8,205 nt of DNA from JAAYZK01 sp964535025 (GTDB lineage Bacteria; Planctomycetota; Phycisphaerae; SM23-33; FEN-1343), in contig CAZHRW010000190.1 in NCBI GenBank assembly GCA_964535025.1, positions 1 to 8,205 of the forward strand, given 5' to 3'. Below are positions 1-6,366 of this stretch, piece after piece. The first letter of the stretch is position 1; every line of letters begins with the position of its first letter. A model generated the notes under the pieces. It was given only the letters and a program-made list of their open reading frames with translations. It was not told the DNA's origin and made no database searches. The position numbers were made by a program, and so were the translations under genes.

Positions 1-149
1 TGCGCACCACCGGCGACGTCGACTTCGACGCCGTCAAGGCCGTCGCCGGCTGGATCACCCCCGTGCCCGGCGGCGTCGGGCCGGTCACCGTCCAGATGCT
101 CCTGCGCAATACCGTCGAGTGCGCCACCTGGCAGGCGGGGCACCCGTGA
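1..149 (+). CDS. folD: FolD C-terminal fragment (5,10-methylene-THF dehydrogenase / methenyl-THF cyclohydrolase)
   Basis: This is the last 49 codons of a gene that enters from the left edge, read in the frame starting at base 3 and ending in TGA at 147-149. The peptide contains GWITPVPGGVGPVTVQMLL followed by RNTVECA. This is the highly conserved C-terminal signature of FolD (PGGVGPxT, then a helix and a short tail), the part of the NAD(P)-binding domain that lies next to the cofactor. FolD is cytoplasmic and interconverts 5,10-methylene-, 5,10-methenyl- and 10-formyl-tetrahydrofolate for purine and formyl-Met-tRNA synthesis. The catalytic Lys and the N-terminal domain lie outside the window, so completeness cannot be judged. 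The stop codon abuts the first arm of an intergenic 7-nt repeat. The gene converges on the transglutaminase-like gene. Confidence 0.93.
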   Translation, partial: RTTGDVDFDAVKAVAGWITPVPGGVGPVTVQMLLRNTVECATWQAGHP

Positions 150-195
150 CGGCGAATAGCGAATATCGAACAAGGAATAACGAATGTCGAAGTTA
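149..195 (+). repeat. Heptanucleotide tandem repeat, left arm (consensus GAATANC)
   Basis: From 154 the sequence reads as six consecutive 7-nt units: GAATAGC, GAATATC, GAACAAG, GAATAAC, GAATGTC, GAAGTTA. It is much richer in A+T than the flanking genes. Positions 149-178 are the exact reverse complement of 247-276, a perfect 30-nt inverted repeat. The arm begins on the last base of the folD stop codon. Repeats of this kind are, as I recall, scattered through intergenic regions of planctomycete and related genomes. The function is unknown; 3'-end formation is a possibility. Confidence 0.85.
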
Positions 196-209
196 ACGAC
201 CAACGGCCG

Positions 210-231
210 CTGACGCGCCCTGGGGCGTCAG
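210..231. terminator. Small hairpin between the repeat arms, possible bidirectional 3'-end structure
   Basis: CTGACGC (210-216) pairs with GCGTCAG (225-231) around an 8-nt loop. It lies between two convergent genes, inside the larger 30-bp stem that the repeat arms could form. There is no clear run of T on either side, so a standard intrinsic terminator is not demonstrated. Its placement suggests 3'-end formation or mRNA protection for both transcripts. Confidence 0.4.
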
Positions 232-276
232 CCTTCAAAATTCAACATTCCTTGTTCGATATTCGCTATTCGCCGT
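230..276 (-). repeat. Heptanucleotide tandem repeat, right arm
   Basis: Read on the minus strand, 271 down to 230 divides into six 7-nt units: GAATAGC, GAATATC, GAACAAG, GAATGTT, GAATTTT, GAAGGCT. The first three are identical to those of the left arm, and the 30 nt at 247-276 match the left arm perfectly in inverted orientation. The arm overlaps the end of the transglutaminase-like gene: its last codons GGC GAA and its stop TAG (268-266) lie inside the repeat. Each of the two convergent genes is therefore followed by the same sense-strand motif. Confidence 0.85.
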
Positions 277-1417
277 TCCCCCTCCGCTCCAACACCACCT
301 TCGACGCCCGTCCGGCAACGCCGAACTGGTTGACCGCGGCGACCTCCAGCGTGTTGGTCCCTGCGTGGAGCGTCCAGGTGGCCGGGACGCCGTCGGTCCA
401 GGCCCCGCCGTCGAGGCGGTGGCGGAAGTGAGCGAAGTCGGGCGTGAGCGTCTCGGCGCGGACGGCCAGGCGGGCGTCGCCGGCGACGGTGAACGTCAGG
501 GCGGCCTGCTGGACGGGGAAGTAGGGTTCGACGGCCGGGTCGGTCGGGTTGCGCCGGGTGTGATACTCGATCCCCTCGGCGTGCCGGTCGCGGGTGATGA
601 ACATCTTGCCGTAATCGGGGCGGCCGTCCGGCCGCTCGGGCGTGTAGGCGAGGATGGCGAACTTGCCCAGCGACCGCTCGTTGATCTCCAGCCGGCCGAA
701 CCCCCGGTGCGTGCCGCGATCGATCGGCAGGTCGGCCACACCGCGGGGCTTGCCGTCCACGACGAGCTTGAGACCGGCGCCCTCGTTCTCGAACCACGCC
801 CGGCGGACCTCCCAGGCGTTCAGCGGGACGCCGTCGCGGACGAAGTACAGGTTGGACGTCGGGTCCAGCACGACCCACTTGGCGTGCTGGTTGGACCACA
901 CCTCCAGGATGGCGTGCTCGTGGCCGTTGCCGTCGCTGCGGGCGCCCTTGAGGCCGACGGCCCGCGTGACGAACCCGCAGCTCCGCAGCGCCGCGCTGCA
1001 CAGGTCGGCGTAGTACGCGCAGTTGAACGACGCGCCCGCGTCGGTCGCCTCGAGGATCGCCAGCGGCTTGTGGGCCACGCCGGCGCGGCCGGGCGGGCCG
1101 AAGCGCAGCCGGCGATACGTCCAGTCCATCAGGGCGACCTGCTTATCGAACTCCGTGCGACCGGTGGCCAATACGGCGTCGAGGGCCTCCTGCTTGCGGA
1201 GCGTGTGCAGCATCGCGTTGTCGTGGCAGTCGAACTGAAAGGCCTCGCTGCACCAGTTCCGCACGACCGGCGCGACATCCCGCTCGCGCACCACCACGAC
1301 GGCCTCGCCGACGGCGACCGACTCGCCGATCGCCGCCGTCCGAAGGTCGGCCGCGACCGCCGTTGCCAAAAAGGCGAAAACGCCCAGGACGCCCAGGATG
1401 ATTTTGATCTGCCGCAT
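266..1417 (-). CDS. Secreted transglutaminase-like (papain-fold) protein
   Basis: A 383-residue protein. The start is ATG at 1417-1415, preceded by a strong AGGAGG about 8-10 nt upstream; the open frame runs a little further 5' but lacks such a site. Residues 1-23 form a signal peptide (MRQIKIIL, hydrophobic core, cleavage near AVAA/D), so the product is probably periplasmic or exported. The middle holds a transglutaminase-like core with its triad visible: Cys133 in FNCAYYADLC, His168 in GHEHAILEVWS and Asp185 in WVVLDPTSNLY. Proteins of this superfamily act as cysteine proteases, peptidases or protein cross-linkers. The substrate cannot be read from the sequence. The C-terminal ~80 residues end in WTLHAGTNTLEVAAVNQFG, typical of an Ig-like beta-sandwich domain. 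The gene is divergent from the SGNH-like gene, and its stop codon lies inside the 7-nt repeat. The superfamily call is secure; the enzymatic role is open. Confidence 0.85.
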   Translation of the reverse strand: MRQIKIILGVLGVFAFLATAVAADLRTAAIGESVAVGEAVVVVRERDVAPVVRNWCSEAFQFDCHDNAMLHTLRKQEALDAVLATGRTEFDKQVALMDWTYRRLRFGPPGRAGVAHKPLAILEATDAGASFNCAYYADLCSAALRSCGFVTRAVGLKGARSDGNGHEHAILEVWSNQHAKWVVLDPTSNLYFVRDGVPLNAWEVRRAWFENEGAGLKLVVDGKPRGVADLPIDRGTHRGFGRLEINERSLGKFAILAYTPERPDGRPDYGKMFITRDRHAEGIEYHTRRNPTDPAVEPYFPVQQAALTFTVAGDARLAVRAETLTPDFAHFRHRLDGGAWTDGVPATWTLHAGTNTLEVAAVNQFGVAGRASKVVLERRGNGE

Positions 1418-1446
1418 GATGCATGCCTCCTCTGTCAGCCGCGACG

Positions 1447-1452
1447 ATTGTA
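1447..1452 (-). promoter_or_regulatory. Candidate -10 element of the transglutaminase-like gene
   Basis: The minus strand reads TTTGCTACAATCG, with TACAAT at 1452-1447, 30 nt upstream of the ATG and followed by a good ribosome binding site. No clear TTGACA-like element is seen 17 nt upstream. It is supported mainly by position and by a matching GCTACAAT in the divergent promoter. Confidence 0.45.
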
Positions 1453-1520
1453 GCAAAGGCCCGGGGCGGACGGTATGGGCCGCCCGGCCAAAACGGACGG
1501 CAACGGGGCGGCCGATTCGC

Positions 1521-1526
1521 TACAAT
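1521..1526 (+). promoter_or_regulatory. Candidate -10 element of the SGNH-like gene
   Basis: TACAAT within TTCGCTACAATAGTG, 40 nt upstream of the start ATG at 1567. It shares the GCTACAAT core with the divergent candidate at 1452-1447. The -35 region is weak by sigma-70 standards. Confidence 0.45.
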
Positions 1527-1566
1527 AGTGCCGTCTTGAACCCACGACCCTTTGGAGGTGTTTGCG

Positions 1567-2721
1567 ATGGCCCTGGTCCTCCGCTGCCTGCCGGTGCTGC
1601 TGATCGCCCTGCCGGCCGTGCTCGCGGCCGCCGGCGACGAGGCCGCACCGAAGCTACGCGTCTACCACGTCGGCAACAGCCTCACGCGGGGGCTGTCGCT
1701 CGACCGCGTGGATCGGCTGTTCGAGTCCGCCGGCGGCGACTACGCGTACGGCTCGCAGCTCGGCGGGGGCAAGATGCTCTACGAACACCTCGCCTTCAGG
1801 ACCGCCAACGGGCAGCGGTTCCGGATCAACAACATCGAGAGCGCCCCGCTGGGTAACTACGACGCGGCCCTGAAGGGCCACACCTTCGACGCGGTGGTCC
1901 TCCAGCCGCACGCCTGCTGGCTGACCGACCGCGACGCGGCCAACGCCATCGAGATGGGCGACCTGGAGGCCGCGTCCGGGTTCATCCGCTACGCCGCGAC
2001 CCACAACGCCGCCAAACGGGTGTACCTCTACGGCACGTGGCCGCGGATCGACATCGTGTGGCGCCGGTCGGACCTCGACGCCGACGGCGACGAGCGGGTC
2101 ACGTTCGCCGAGTTCTGGCGGGCGCCGTACGATCCCAAGCAGAACACGCCGCGCTGGACCGTGCCCAGTCGCGACTTCCTCACGAAGCTGGTGACGGGGC
2201 TGAACGCCCGCCATCCGGACCTGGCCGAGCCGGTCCGCCTGATTCCCGTCGGGGACGTCCTGGCCGCGTTGGATGAGAAGATCCGCGCCGATGAACTGCC
2301 GGGCGCCGAAGCCTATTTCACCCGCCACACGCCCGTCAAGACGGCTGAGGGCGAACGGCCGTCAAACGTCGACTACTACCGCGCCGCCCGTCGCGGCCAA
2401 CTGGACGGCACGCCGCTGGACCCGTCGTCGCCGTCCTACCGCCCCTTCGTCGCGGCGGCGGGCGTGGCGAACTTCTACGCCGACCGCATCCACATGAACG
2501 ACCAGCCCCACAACGGCGACGACGACGGCACGCTCGGCGGCTACGTCGCCGCCCTGACGCTCTACGCCACGCTCACCGGCCGCTCGCCCGTGGGGATCAC
2601 CAGCGCTCCGTGGGAACGCCTCGACGCGGCCGCCGACGCCGAGTTGATCCGCGCCGTTCAGGAAACCGTCTGGCACGTCGTCTCCACCCATCCGCTGACG
2701 GGCGTGAAACCCAGGCCGTAA
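1567..2721 (+). CDS. Secreted SGNH/GDSL-hydrolase-like protein with one EF-hand loop
   Basis: A 384-residue protein. ATG 1567 is chosen over an in-frame TTG at 1552 because GGAGGTG (1554-1560) lies at the right distance before it and because the protein then begins with a clean signal peptide (residues 1-22, MALVLRCLPVLLIALPAVLA). The mature part starts with LRVYHVGNSLTRGL, where Ser38 is the likely nucleophile in the GNS(L/F)T form of SGNH block I. Gly67-69 or Asn97 may supply oxyanion contacts, and DRIHMN (Asp306, His309) matches block V. SGNH enzymes are esterases or lipases, often deacetylating polysaccharides, but the substrate here is unknown. Residues 171-182 (DADGDERVTFAE) fit a canonical 12-residue EF-hand loop with acidic positions 1, 3, 5 and 12. 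The stop TAA directly abuts the stop codon of the convergent PAP2 gene. Confidence 0.75.
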   Translation: MALVLRCLPVLLIALPAVLAAAGDEAAPKLRVYHVGNSLTRGLSLDRVDRLFESAGGDYAYGSQLGGGKMLYEHLAFRTANGQRFRINNIESAPLGNYDAALKGHTFDAVVLQPHACWLTDRDAANAIEMGDLEAASGFIRYAATHNAAKRVYLYGTWPRIDIVWRRSDLDADGDERVTFAEFWRAPYDPKQNTPRWTVPSRDFLTKLVTGLNARHPDLAEPVRLIPVGDVLAALDEKIRADELPGAEAYFTRHTPVKTAEGERPSNVDYYRAARRGQLDGTPLDPSSPSYRPFVAAAGVANFYADRIHMNDQPHNGDDDGTLGGYVAALTLYATLTGRSPVGITSAPWERLDAAADAELIRAVQETVWHVVSTHPLTGVKPRP

Positions 2722-3654
2722 CTACCACCGGCCGACCAGCATCACGCCGACGGCCCCGCTTTCCGGGTCGGCCATGGGCACCACGTCCATGCCCAGCAGT
2801 TTCGGCTGGTGGTGGCGGGCGACGGCCCAGCCGATGGCGGTGCCGAGGATGGCGCCGCTGACGACGTCGGAGAAGTCGTGGTTGCGGGCGTCGATCCGCT
2901 CGTAGCCGACGAAGGCCGCGAAGGCGTACAGCGGCACGCCCACCCACGGGCCGTACGCCTCGTGCAGGACCGTCGCGACGGTGAAACTGCTGGAGGTGTG
3001 GCCGCTCGGCCAGCCGTACTCGCCCCCGTTGGGCACGTCGCTGCGGACCGCGGCCTTGAGGGCGACGGTGACAACGCCGTTGAGGGCCAGGGCGTTGATC
3101 AGCGTCTTGGACGTCTCGTAGAGCTTGTCGTCCCCGCCGGCCAGCGCCACGCCGTACATCCCCGCCGCCATGGGAAAATGAAACGCCGGGCTGCCGAAGA
3201 ACCCGCCGACGCCGTCGAGGTCGTGGGGCAGCTGCCGGTGGCCGTCGGTCCGCTCGGCGACGGTGTCGTCGCAGCCGCCGGCGTTGAGGGCGGCCCCGGC
3301 GGCGCCGGCGACGGCGAGGGCGACCAGGACGCGGGCGTCGGTGAAGGTCGCCACGGTGTCGTCCCAGAGCGTCGCGGGCAGCTCGGCGAGGTCCTGGCCG
3401 ACGCTGCGCCACGGGTCGTCGGGATAGGCCGGCCCGATCCGCCGCCGCCAGGGCGCCACGTGCGGCGCGTCGCCGTCTGACAGCCTATCGATACCGTCGG
3501 CCGCGGCCCCCGCCGGCGGCGGCGGCGCGTCGGCCCGCGCCAGGACCTCGGCGCGGTATGCCGCCATCCGCTCGGCGAGGAACGCGTCGGCGGCCGGGCA
3601 CCGCCCGGCCGTCAGCAACAACAGGATCACCACCCGCGCCGCACGTCGTGTCAT
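2722..3654 (-). CDS. Secreted PAP2-family phosphatase, last gene of the thiC operon
   Basis: A 310-residue protein starting at ATG 3654, which overlaps the thiC stop as ATGA; this usually means translational coupling. An N-terminal signal segment (residues 1-22, MTRRAARVVILLLLTAG) points to export; the C-P-A-A after it is not a lipobox. The C-terminal half has the three PAP2 (acid phosphatase/vanadium haloperoxidase) motifs: Lys200...Arg204 (KAAVRSD, with Ser instead of the usual Pro), PSGHT (216-220, catalytic His219), and RIDARNHDFSD (Arg253, nucleophile His259, Asp263). Hydrophobic helices surround them. Family members dephosphorylate phosphatidic acid, phosphatidylglycerol phosphate, undecaprenyl pyrophosphate or small phosphate esters. 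The substrate cannot be told here. Its place behind thiC under a TPP riboswitch allows, but does not show, action on thiamine phosphates outside the cytoplasm. Confidence 0.85.
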   Translation of the reverse strand: MTRRAARVVILLLLTAGRCPAADAFLAERMAAYRAEVLARADAPPPPAGAAADGIDRLSDGDAPHVAPWRRRIGPAYPDDPWRSVGQDLAELPATLWDDTVATFTDARVLVALAVAGAAGAALNAGGCDDTVAERTDGHRQLPHDLDGVGGFFGSPAFHFPMAAGMYGVALAGGDDKLYETSKTLINALALNGVVTVALKAAVRSDVPNGGEYGWPSGHTSSSFTVATVLHEAYGPWVGVPLYAFAAFVGYERIDARNHDFSDVVSGAILGTAIGWAVARHHQPKLLGMDVVPMADPESGAVGVMLVGRW

Positions 3655-4994
3655 GAGTCCACCGCATCCTCCGCCGCCGACGCCCGCCGCTTGCGGGCGG
3701 CCAATCCGCGGCTGATCCGCACGGCGCACCAGTCGCGGCCGCACATGGCACAGTAGTCCTGGTCGGCGGGCGTGGTGGCCGACTTCACGGCGCGGGCCGT
3801 CTCGCCGTCGAACGCCTCGGCGAAGATGCGGTTCCAGTCGAACACGGCGCGGGCACGGCTGATGCGGTCGTCCCAGTCCCGCGCGCCGCTCAGCCCGCGG
3901 GCGACGTCGGCGGCGTGGGCGGCGATCTTGTAGGCGATGCAGCCGGCCTTGACGTCCTCGGCCGTCGGCAGGCCGAGGTGCTCGGCGGGCGTCACGTAGC
4001 ACAGGAACGACGCGCCGTGGAACGCCGCCGCCGTGGCGCCGATGCACGAGGTGATGTGATCGTAGCCGGGGAACACGTCGGTGACGATCGGGCCGAGCAC
4101 GTAGAACGGCGCGCCGTCGCAGCTCGTTTCCTGGCGTTTCATGTTCATCTCGATCTGGTCGAACGGCACGTGGCCGGGCCCCTCGACCATCACCTGCACA
4201 CCCGCGTCGCGGGCGCGGCCGACCAGCTCGGCCAGGACGTCCAGCTCGGCGAACTGGGCCTCGTCGGACGCGTCGGCCAGGCAGCCCGGCCGCAGGCCGT
4301 CGCCCAGGGAATAGGTGACATCATATTCGGCGAGGATCGCCGAGATCTCGTCGAACAGCTCGTACAGCGGGTTCTGCCGGCCGTGGTGGACCATCCACGC
4401 CGCCAGCAGGCTGCCGCCCCGCGAGACGATGCCCAGCGTGCGGCCGGCGACGGCGTCGAGGTGCTCGCGGAGGATCCCGGCGTGGATCGTCATGAAATCC
4501 ACGCCCTGGCGGGCCTGGCGCTCGATCTCGGCGAGCATGTCGTCGTAGGTCAGCTCCTCGACCGGCCGGACCGACCCGTCCGGGCGGGCGATCATCGCGT
4601 ACATCGGCACCGTGCCGATCGGGACGCTCGCCGCGTCGACGATGGCCTGGCGCGTCGCCGCCAGGTCCCCGCCGGTCGACAGGTCCATCACCGCGTCGGC
4701 GCCCCAGCGGACCGCCCAGCACAGCTTGTGGACCTCGCCGGCCAGGTCCGACGCCAGCGGCGACGCGCCGATGTTCGCGTTGATCTTCGTGGTCGCCACG
4801 CGGCCGATCCCGCAGGGGTCCAGCGCCATCCCGGTGGCGGCGCAGCCGGCCAGGTGCAGCCGATTGGCCGGGATCACCAGCCGTCCGGCGGCGACCTCGT
4901 CGCGGATGAGGGCCGCCGACAGATTCTCACGCGCGGCCACCCGCTCCATCGCGGCGGTGATCGTGCCCTTGCGTGCCTCGGTATACTGCGTCAT
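3651..4994 (-). CDS. thiC: Phosphomethylpyrimidine synthase ThiC
   Basis: A 447-residue radical-SAM enzyme that converts 5-aminoimidazole ribotide to HMP-phosphate, the pyrimidine half of thiamine. The start is ATG 4994, preceded by GGAGAGGA. A further in-frame ATG 33 nt upstream would bury that site and add a non-conserved stretch. Family blocks seen in order: NANIGAS (72-78), IGTVPMY (126-132), MTIHAGI (168-174), EGPGHVPFDQIEMNMKRQ (271-288), PAEHLGLPTAEDVKAGCIAY (336-355), and the [4Fe-4S] ligand motif CAMCGRDWC (Cys415, 418, 423; CX2CX4C). It is the short form without the extra N-terminal domain of proteobacterial and plant ThiC. It lies third in a riboswitch-controlled operon. The 55-nt gap from the DUF374 gene holds a GC-rich inverted repeat (GCGGG/CCCGC) near the DUF374 stop. 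Its stop overlaps the PAP2 start. No other thi gene is in the window. Confidence 0.98.
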   Translation of the reverse strand: MTQYTEARKGTITAAMERVAARENLSAALIRDEVAAGRLVIPANRLHLAGCAATGMALDPCGIGRVATTKINANIGASPLASDLAGEVHKLCWAVRWGADAVMDLSTGGDLAATRQAIVDAASVPIGTVPMYAMIARPDGSVRPVEELTYDDMLAEIERQARQGVDFMTIHAGILREHLDAVAGRTLGIVSRGGSLLAAWMVHHGRQNPLYELFDEISAILAEYDVTYSLGDGLRPGCLADASDEAQFAELDVLAELVGRARDAGVQVMVEGPGHVPFDQIEMNMKRQETSCDGAPFYVLGPIVTDVFPGYDHITSCIGATAAAFHGASFLCYVTPAEHLGLPTAEDVKAGCIAYKIAAHAADVARGLSGARDWDDRISRARAVFDWNRIFAEAFDGETARAVKSATTPADQDYCAMCGRDWCAVRISRGLAARKRRASAAEDAVDS

Positions 4995-5049
4995 CGCTTG
5001 TCCTCTCCACGGCGGCGCCCGCGCCACGACCGGCTGCGGGCCGCCCGCA

Positions 5050-5781
5050 TCATGGCCCGTCCGGTCCGCCGCGGCGCACCTGGCGGAGCGTCAGCAGCGA
5101 CGGCCCGACGGCCCTGCGGGCGGCGAGAGCCTCGGCGCGGGCCTGGACGTCGTCCATAACCTCTTGAACACGAGTACGATACATCTCCAACTCCTCCCGA
5201 CCCGCCGCCGGCGGCACACGAATCGGCGCGCCGGCGACCGCCCGGACCGCCGCGCCGGGCCGCGGGAGGATCATCCGATCCCAGCTCGGCGCCCGCCAGG
5301 CGGTGCTGACGGCGTAACCTACCGGAATCACAGGCAGTTGTCCACGACTGGCCAGGTAGATCGCCCCGTCCTGGACCACCCGTCGCGGCCCGCGGGGCCC
5401 GTCGGGCGTGATCGCCAGGTGACGTGAGCGGCGGTCGCGGAGCATCGCCTTCACCGCGGCGACACCGCCCCGGGTCGACGAGCCGCGGATCGCCCGCCCG
5501 CCCAGCAGGCGAATGGTCTGGGCGATCAGCTCGCCGTCGCGGTGCGTGCTGACCAGAACCGCAAACCCTTCCCGCACCTGGGCATACGCCGGCAGCAGCA
5601 ACGTCTCGTGCCAGAACAGGTACAGCCCCCGCTCGCCGAGGGCCTCGGGGTGGGCCGATGGGGCATCCAGGGCGAAGCGGTAGTCCAACGTCCGCATCCA
5701 CGCGGTGATCACCGCCGCGCCAAGCAGCGCAACCGACTTGATCGCAATGGGATGCGACAGTTTCACGCGCCGATCGCTCAA
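5050..5781 (-). CDS. DUF374 lysophospholipid-acyltransferase-like protein
   Basis: A 243-residue protein if it starts at TTG 5781, which overlaps the GNAT stop (TTGA). GTG 5766, five codons later, is an alternative, and neither has a strong ribosome binding site. Residues 15-30 are hydrophobic and could anchor it to the membrane. The conserved DUF374 series is clear: LYLFWHETLLLP (53-64, His58 in the FWH motif), STHRDGELIA (78-87), RGSSTRGG (99-106), ITPDGPRGPRR (124-134) and an IPVGYA...WDRM stretch (152-170). DUF374 is related to LPLAT acyltransferases such as LpxL and PlsC. Members are thought to transfer acyl chains to lipid or lipid A-like acceptors, probably on the inner face of the inner membrane. 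It is second in the operon after the TPP riboswitch. No link to thiamine is apparent from the sequence. Confidence 0.85.
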   Translation of the reverse strand: MSDRRVKLSHPIAIKSVALLGAAVITAWMRTLDYRFALDAPSAHPEALGERGLYLFWHETLLLPAYAQVREGFAVLVSTHRDGELIAQTIRLLGGRAIRGSSTRGGVAAVKAMLRDRRSRHLAITPDGPRGPRRVVQDGAIYLASRGQLPVIPVGYAVSTAWRAPSWDRMILPRPGAAVRAVAGAPIRVPPAAGREELEMYRTRVQEVMDDVQARAEALAARRAVGPSLLTLRQVRRGGPDGP

Positions 5782-6305
5782 AAAACATCGATGTCCAACT
5801 CGATCCGTCCCGCCGGCCAGGGCCGCTCGCCGACCGAAAGCGCCATGCCCATGTCGCCCGGGGGATGACCGCGGGTCGTTCCGTCCGGGCGGGCGAAGCG
5901 CACGTCGCTGTCGATCGCCCGGAAGCCCAGTCTTTCGTAGAACTTAGCGGTCCCGGGCCCACAGAACAGCAGCATCCAGTCCGCACCGAGACGCTCAGCT
6001 TCCTGCCGCGCACGGCGAACACACGCCGAGGCGACACCGCTGCCGCGAACGTCCGGATCGCTGCAGACGTTGCCCAGGCACGCCAGGGACCCCTGCCGGG
6101 CCGACGCCCGGTAGAGCACCGTTTGGCCGACGAGCCGATCCTCTTGCCAGGCAAGGACATAAAGATCGTCCGGCCGGGGGCGGTGGATCCAGTAGCGCCC
6201 GTGACGGAACGGCTCGGTCGCCGGGAAGGCCCGCCGCTGCAGACGGCGGATCGCCGCATCGGTCGGCGGGTCCACCTGCGATTCGGCCACCACGTCCACG
6301 CGCAT
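5778..6305 (-). CDS. GNAT-family N-acetyltransferase, first gene after the TPP riboswitch
   Basis: A 175-residue protein starting at ATG 6305, preceded by GGTGG at 6318-6314. ATG 6320 and GTG 6326 are in frame upstream, but they lie against the terminator tail and lack a ribosome binding site. The GNAT fold is seen in the acetyl-CoA-binding motif A (CSDPDVRGSGVASACVRRA, residues 81-99, with the R-G-x-G-x-A loop at 87-92) and motif B (FYERLGFRAID, 122-132). The N-terminal third (FPATEPFRHGRYWIHRP) and the tail (ELDIDVF) are not recognised. The acceptor is unknown; small amines, antibiotics or protein N-termini are all possible in this family. The stop TGA overlaps the TTG start of the DUF374 gene. 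It is the gene most directly exposed to the riboswitch decision. Confidence 0.85.
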   Translation of the reverse strand: MRVDVVAESQVDPPTDAAIRRLQRRAFPATEPFRHGRYWIHRPRPDDLYVLAWQEDRLVGQTVLYRASARQGSLACLGNVCSDPDVRGSGVASACVRRARQEAERLGADWMLLFCGPGTAKFYERLGFRAIDSDVRFARPDGTTRGHPPGDMGMALSVGERPWPAGRIELDIDVF

Positions 6306-6320
6306 AAGTCGTTCCACCAT

Positions 6321-6347
6321 CAACACAAACGGCCGCAGAAGCGGCCG
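6321..6347 (-). terminator. Riboswitch expression-platform terminator
   Basis: On the minus strand CGGCCGC (6347-6341), loop TTCT, GCGGCCG (6336-6330), followed by TTTGTGTTG. The stem is a perfect 7-bp G+C helix, with six T in the next nine bases. It lies 20 nt after the aptamer and just before the first start codon, as expected for a TPP off-switch acting by transcription termination. The tail is short on T, so efficiency is uncertain. Confidence 0.7.
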
Positions 6348-6366
6348 CGTGCACCCTCGGCAGGTC

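Noticed and set aside
228..276. The peptide NIEQGMLNFEG read through the 7-nt repeat as a protein end.
   Set aside because: It arises from translation of the repeat in a frame that is antisense-like relative to the real gene's codon pattern. Such peptides recur as spurious annotations.
365..1453. A 362-codon open frame on the plus strand opposite the transglutaminase-like gene.
   Set aside because: It is antisense to a well-supported gene and has low-complexity Arg/Gly/Ala/Val sequence with no domain. It is a normal by-product of high GC.
3615..3654. A lipobox at LLLLTAGRC in the PAP2 protein.
   Set aside because: Arg directly before the Cys is incompatible with signal peptidase II cleavage. 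An ordinary signal peptide or membrane anchor fits better.
4995..5027. An in-frame ATG 33 nt upstream as the thiC start.
   Set aside because: It would bury the good GGAGAGGA ribosome binding site and add MARAPPWRGQA, which is not part of the conserved family start.
4995..5049. A second riboswitch or terminator in the gap before thiC.
   Set aside because: Only a short GCGGG/CCCGC inverted repeat is present, with no T-run and no thi-box sequence.
3915..5159. A 414-codon plus-strand open frame opposite thiC.
   Set aside because: thiC is certain on the other strand, and the frame's peptide is repetitive Arg/Ala/Gly/Val without motifs.
4991..6259. A 422-codon minus-strand frame running across both the GNAT and DUF374 genes.
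   Set aside because: It is out of frame with two recognisable families and has Arg/Ser/Gly-biased composition.
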